In this document: positions 59,603 through 64,000 of the stretch, one piece after another | Position numbering within the stretch: the first letter of the stretch is position 1 | Layout: each line of letters opens with the position of its first letter | Origin: Cyanobacteria bacterium RU_5_0 | GTDB taxonomy: Bacteria; Cyanobacteriota; Cyanobacteriia; Elainellales; Elainellaceae | Assembly (NCBI GenBank): GCA_012033255.1 | Contig: JAAUSF010000004.1 | Coordinates: 53,551 to 117,550, forward strand | Reading direction: 5' to 3' | Length of the DNA stretch: 64,000 bases | Notes under the pieces: model-generated | Database searches by the model: none | The model's input: only the letters and a program-made list of their open reading frames with translations | What the model was told of the DNA's origin: nothing | Made by a program: the position numbers and the translations under genes

Positions 59603-60903
59603 ATGAAAAGGCATGAGTTCATGGCAATTTTTGAATCGCTCACATCACGACAGCGAAAAGTTGTACAACTCTTCTTGGCTGGCGAAAGTGATGAGGCTAT
59701 CGCAAAGATACTCTGCATTGATCCCTCTACTGTTCGACGACATTTCACTAATGTTTGCAAGGAATTCGGCTTTAGTAATGCTATCGGTGAACACTACTCT
59801 TACCGAGACGATTTGCGATATTTATTTCTGCAATTTCATCCAGAACTGGTGCAATCTCAGATTAGCCATGAACAACTAGAGTATTCAAGCAATTTTGAAT
59901 TTCCGGGTAGTCCAATGGCACTAGACTCGCCCTTTTATGTAACAAGACCTCCGATCGAAGCACACTGTGCTAGAGAAATTCGTAAACCAGGTTCCTTGAT
60001 TCGGATTCGAGCGCCCAAACGGATGGGTAAAACTTCCTTGTTATATCGAATTATGGCAACGGCAAATCAAATTGGCTATCGATCGCTTCGTTTGGATTTG
60101 CACCAGGTAGAACCAGACTGGCTTCAGGATTTAGATAGCTTTTTGCAGTGGTTCTGTCTCTATCTGAGCCAAAAATTAAACATTTCTCCAAACCTTGAGG
60201 AGTACTGGGATCGCGATCGCTTTGGCAGCATGGTGAGTTGCACATCGTATCTGCAAGGGTATCTGCTCCCCCAACTTAACCAAGCATTGCTCTTAGGATT
60301 GGACGAAGTCGATTGGTTATTTGAATTTCCCCAGATCGCGCAGGGATTTTTTGCGCTATTGCGAAGCTGGCACGAGGAAGCCAGTAACCTGGAAATCTGG
60401 CAACAACTCCGACTCGTTGTTGTCCATGCTACGGAAGTCTATATTCCACTCAACTTACACCGATCGCCCTTCAATGTAGGTTTCCGATTCGCCTAACAGC
60501 ATTCACAGTAGAACAAGTACAAGCATTAGCACGATCGTATGGGCTTTCTTGGTCAGTTGCTAAGACTTCTAAATTAACAGCAATGGTGGGTGGACATCCT
60601 TATTTAGTGCAATTGGCACTATATCACTTGCAGAGCGGTACATTGACCTTAGATGAACTGTTATCTACAGTCCCCACACAAGCAGGAATTTACAGTAGTG
60701 ATTTGCGGCATCACTGGCAAATTTTACAAACTTATCCAGAGTTGCTTACGGCATTACAGTCTGTGATTAAACTGGGTTCCGCTCAGCTAGATCCATTGCT
60801 GGCTTACAAACTTGAAAGCATGGGATTGATCGACCTTCAAGGGAATCAAGCCAGCATCAGTTGTGAATTATATCGGCAATATTTTAGTCAAGTGCAGTCA
60901 TGA
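59603..60903 (+). pseudogene. HTH + AAA-like ATPase (AAA_35 family), frame broken by one base
   Basis: The first frame (59603-60496) has a LuxR-like helix-turn-helix at about 1-65 (LTSRQRKVVQLFLAGESDEA, STVRRHFTNVCKEFG). An AAA-like domain follows with a Walker A variant RIRAPKRMGKTSLLYR near 138 and QLRLVVVHATEVYIPLNLHR. It ends abnormally after SPFNVGF. One base later the frame continues PIRLTAFTVEQVQALARSYG, ..., MVGGHPYLVQLALYHLQSGT and DPLLAYKLESMGLIDLQGNQ, stopping at 60903. A single missing base near 60481-60485 explains this. The family is common in cyanobacteria, usually directly upstream of an AAA/WD40 gene, as here. It overlaps that gene by 4 bp. Confidence 0.82.
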
Positions 60904-63876
60904 CTACTCACTTCCCAACTGGCTATGAATATCAAGTTGGAGGCAGTTTATGCATTAATGCACCCAGTTACGTGGCTCGTCAGGCAGATCAAGAGCTTTA
61001 TCAGGCGTTGAAAGCGGGGCAGTTTTGCTATGTCCTCAATTGTCGGCAAATGGGTAAATCTAGCTTGCGCGTTCGGACAATGTATCGGCTCAAATGCGAA
61101 AAGGTACACTGCATTGCGATCGACATGACCCGGATTGGGAGTGAGCATATCAGCCCTCATCAGTGGTATGAACAGGTTATTTCAGAACTTTGGCGCAGTG
61201 CAAATTTGCTTGGAACAGTAAACCTGAAAGGTTGGTTTCAAGATCATACCGATTTAGTTTCAGTGCAGTTGTTAGGGCGATTTATTGAAGAAGTATTGCT
61301 AGTTGAATTGAAGGGAGCGATCGTCATTTTCATTGATGAAATCGACAGCATTCTTAGCTTGAATTTCCCCATTAATGATTTCTTTGCCTTCATTCGCTCT
61401 TGCTATAACCAGCGAGTTGATAACTCAGACTATGAACGCCTCTCCTTTTGTCTATTGGGTGTGGCGGCTCCTTCTGATTTGATTATGGATAAAACTCGAA
61501 CTCCATTTAACATTGGTCGAGCTATTGCCCTTAACGGATTTCAATTTGCAGAAGCACAAAGCCTGACTATTGGTTTAATCGATAAAGTGGCTGATCCTAA
61601 ATTAGCCTTACATGAAATTCTGCAATGGACAGGCGGACAGCCCTTTCTAACTCAAAAGATTTGTCAACTGATTACAGTGCAGAGAACTGCGTCTGTCACC
61701 GAATCAATCCAGAATTTCATCAACCACTGGACATCTCAAGATGAACCAGAGCATTTACGTACCATTCGCGATCGCCTGTTGCGAAATGAAAAGTTTGCCA
61801 GTCATTTACTGGAGCGATATCGACAGATTTTGCAGCAAGGAGAAATTCCAGCAGATGACAGTGAGGTGCAACAAGAATTACGACTATCAGGACTGGTGGT
61901 AAAACGGGGAGCGGTGCTGAAAGTCTACAACCGAATTTATGCTGCTGTTTTTAATCAAGACTGGGTAGAGAAGATGCTAGATAATTTAAGACCCTATGCC
62001 GAAGCATTAAATGCCTGGATCGCATCTAACAAACAAGATGAATCGCGTCTATTAAGAGGACAGGCTTTAGAAGAAGCGTTGCAGTGGTCTGCCGGACGGG
62101 ATCTAGGTAGCCAGGATGCTGAGTTTCTCAGGGTCAGTCAAGTTGCCGAAAATCGAGAAGCTAAACAGGCCAATCAAATTCTGGCAACAGCCAACCAAAA
62201 AGCAAAATGGCGGCTCCGGGTTAGTATGGGGTTTTTAAGCGCCACCTTATTGGCAGCAGGAGCGATCGCACTCTGGTCATATCATTCCATTCTTAGGGCT
62301 TAATCAATCCATTCTTACGGCTAACACCATTACTGAGTCAGAGAAGTATAGTAGCGAGACCTTAAAACGGTTTGAATCTGATCAGTCCGGAGCCTTGTTG
62401 ACTGCAATGACATCAGTGTATAGACTCCAACAACTTAATCAGTCAAGGCGATTGACAACCTATCCCACATTTAGCCCGATCGTAACCTTGCAAACCATTC
62501 TAGATCAGATTCAAGCGCAGGCAATTTCAATTCATTCACCAGCTTATTTGCTAGCTCAGCCATTGAACCTTCAAGATGCTCGGATCATTCGTACCGCAGA
62601 GCCTAAACCGGCTTACGAGAGAGCAGAGGGAACAAATCCAAAGTATGAGACAACGGTGTGGGATTTACAGGGTAAAAAATTAGCAACTTTGATTGGGTAT
62701 CAAGGATACATTCAAGCTGCTACATCTAGTCTAGATGGACAACTCATTGCTACAACCGCAGGAGATTGCTCTGTTCGGATATGGAACCTTGAGGGTCGTC
62801 AGATAGCGATATTTCAAAGACCTCAAAGCCTGGTTAACAGCATTGAGTTCAGCCCAAATAGCAAGTTTCTGATTGTCATAGAATATGCAGATGTACATAC
62901 TTGTTCAGATGGAAGTAGAGGTGGGGGGATAAGCTTCACTGCAAGGTTGTTCGATCTCCAAGGAAAGCAACATGCAGTTTTTACAGGACTTCAGCCTAAT
63001 AGTCTTGCCCATGCCAATTTCGTGCAGTTCAGCCCGCAAGGGGATCACATTCTGACTCTTGAACAGTTCAGCCCGGAAGGGGATCACATTCTTACCCTTG
63101 AACAGGCTGGAGCAGGCGGAGTGACAAACGTGCGTCTCTGGAACCTCCAGGGTAAATTGTTATCCAGTTTCAAACCCTCTCAAAGCCAAGGAAGGATCGA
63201 TGATGCTCAATTTAGCCCAGATGGTAAATCAATTGCATTTGTAGAAGAAGACGGTAGGCTTCACTTACAGAATCTTCAGGTCAAAGATTTAGCAACGTTT
63301 CAAAACCATCTCCCAGAAACTAATATGTCAGCAGGACGGTATGTCCTGCGCTTTAGCCCAGATGGTCAGCGAATTGCTACAGGAAATCCAAATGGAACGA
63401 TTCAATTGTGGGATCTCCAGGGACAATTACTGCAAGAATTTAAGGGGTATCTAGGCAGTGTGACTGCAATACGCTTTAGCCCAGACGGTCAGCAAATTGC
63501 CACAGTTGGGAAAACCGTAGTAGGTGCGGATTCCTATGGATCGCGTAGAGAATATTTTTCTAGAGGATATTTATGGAATCTTCAAGGTCAGCGGCTAGGC
63601 ACCTTCCCACCCTCTACTACATTTTGGTTCAGATCTGATGGCAAACAAATTCTATCTCCTAACTCTATCTGGCACTTACAGAATCCTTACATCAAAACCC
63701 TGGGACAGAATTACGGCAGAATTGATTTTATACAGTTTAATCGCCAGGGCAATTTGATTGCCACCTACGTAGCATTGGAGGGTGTTGTACGAATCTGGGA
63801 CAACAACGGTAAATTGATCACAGCCCTTCAAGTTGGTTTATTAGCTAGTGATGAAGCGAAGTTTGCAATCAAATAG
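60900..63876 (+). pseudogene. AAA-like ATPase - transmembrane - WD40 protein, split by a 22-bp tandem duplication
   Basis: The first frame (60900-62303, 467 residues) has the AAA_35 domain: Walker [20 protein letters not shown] near 45, Walker [13 protein letters not shown] near 142, [13 protein letters not shown] near 250, and a membrane helix near 445-462. It then stops. The second frame (reopening by about 62304, stop 63876) carries a linker and a WD40 propeller with repeats such as VWDLQGKKLATL, VRIWNLEGRQIAIF, IQLWDLQGQLLQEF and SVTAIRFSPDGQQIATV. Removing one 22-bp unit at 62282-62303 joins the frames exactly (WSYHSILTANTITESEKYSS). The intact protein would be a membrane-tethered ATPase with a cytosolic propeller. 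Confidence 0.85.
62282..62325 (+). repeat. 22-bp imperfect tandem duplication
   Basis: The two units, starting TCATTCCATTCTTAGGGCT and TCAATCCATTCTTACGGCT, match at 17 of the first 19 positions. The first contains the premature TAA (62301-62303). As 22 is not a multiple of three, the duplication shifts the frame. Confidence 0.8.
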
Positions 63877-63877
63877 G

Positions 63878-63905
63878 ACTTACGCATTGACAGGAATGCG
63901 TAAGT
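63878..63905. repeat. Perfect 11-bp inverted repeat after the WD40 gene
   Basis: ACTTACGCATT (63878-63888) and AATGCGTAAGT (63895-63905) are exact complements with a 6-base loop, starting one base past the stop codon. There is no T run. It may act as a transcript-end hairpin or be an interspersed repeat. Confidence 0.7.
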
Positions 63906-64000
63906 GTGGTGAGTTTAGGTTAGTCCCCTCAGCGGTATCCGGTTGTGAGAGAATCATCAAAGCCCTCAACTGCCCAGTGTAACTGCAATCTTTACACCTT

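Overview
This window is from a cyanobacterium, most likely a filamentous Leptolyngbya/Oscillatoria-type organism. The palindrome GCGATCGC (HIP1) occurs throughout. Lineage-typical genes include a valyl-tRNA synthetase with a membrane-spanning CAAD domain, a DHNA-CoA thioesterase, DUF3120/DUF4079/DUF1400 proteins, an ethylene-receptor-like kinase and an AAA-like/WD40 gene set. No rRNA or tRNA gene was found.

Layout. 1-4510 (minus): an acyl-CoA synthetase-like gene followed by a FadN-type hydroxyacyl-CoA dehydrogenase/enoyl-CoA hydratase that runs off the left edge. 5.3-12.9 kb: an azoreductase fragment, a tiny secreted repeat peptide, uppP, a DUF3120 protein, an FHA-adenylate cyclase, rplU-rpmA with a terminator, a frameshifted GAF-GGDEF protein and a phosphopantetheinyl transferase. 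13.0-14.6 kb: a complete IS element (YREK-type DDE transposase with inverted repeats). 15-25.7 kb: bifunctional putA, malQ, a secreted hypothetical, valS, a coiled-coil protein and the ethylene-receptor-like kinase. 25.7-32.7 kb: DUF4126, a PAS-GAF kinase, an RHH protein, SpoIIM, a multipass membrane protein, RDD and an L,D-transpeptidase. 32.8-33.9 kb: a decayed IS200/IS605 element with a broken tnpB.

33.9-38.8 kb holds a coherent cluster: exbB-exbD-exbD, a pstS preceded by a clear Pho box, and a TonB-architecture proline-rich protein, all on the minus strand, flanked by a divergent PhnD-like protein. 38.8-58.1 kb is mainly housekeeping and metabolic: MscS, ruvA, Uma2, a cellulose-synthase-like glycosyltransferase, DUF4079, a purine permease, a methyltransferase, a PNPOx-like protein, a DUF1400 hydrolase, ligA, a thioesterase, argD, sat and potD. 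Several MITE-like and REP-like repeats are interspersed. 58.4-63.9 kb is accessory: a UPF0175/PIN toxin-antitoxin pair, a strongly structured non-coding stretch that looks like an IscB-type guide RNA without its nuclease gene, and two AAA-like ATPase genes. Both ATPase genes are frame-disrupted, the second by an apparent 22-bp tandem duplication that separates the ATPase half from its WD40 half.

Two themes recur. Short tandem repeats have entered or extended coding sequences (an 8-bp unit in ligA and in a kinase gene, and a 15-bp unit in a small ORF). Single-base or small frame disruptions affect the diguanylate cyclase, the valS 3' end and both AAA-like genes. These may be real decay or assembly errors and should be resolved from reads before calling pseudogenes.
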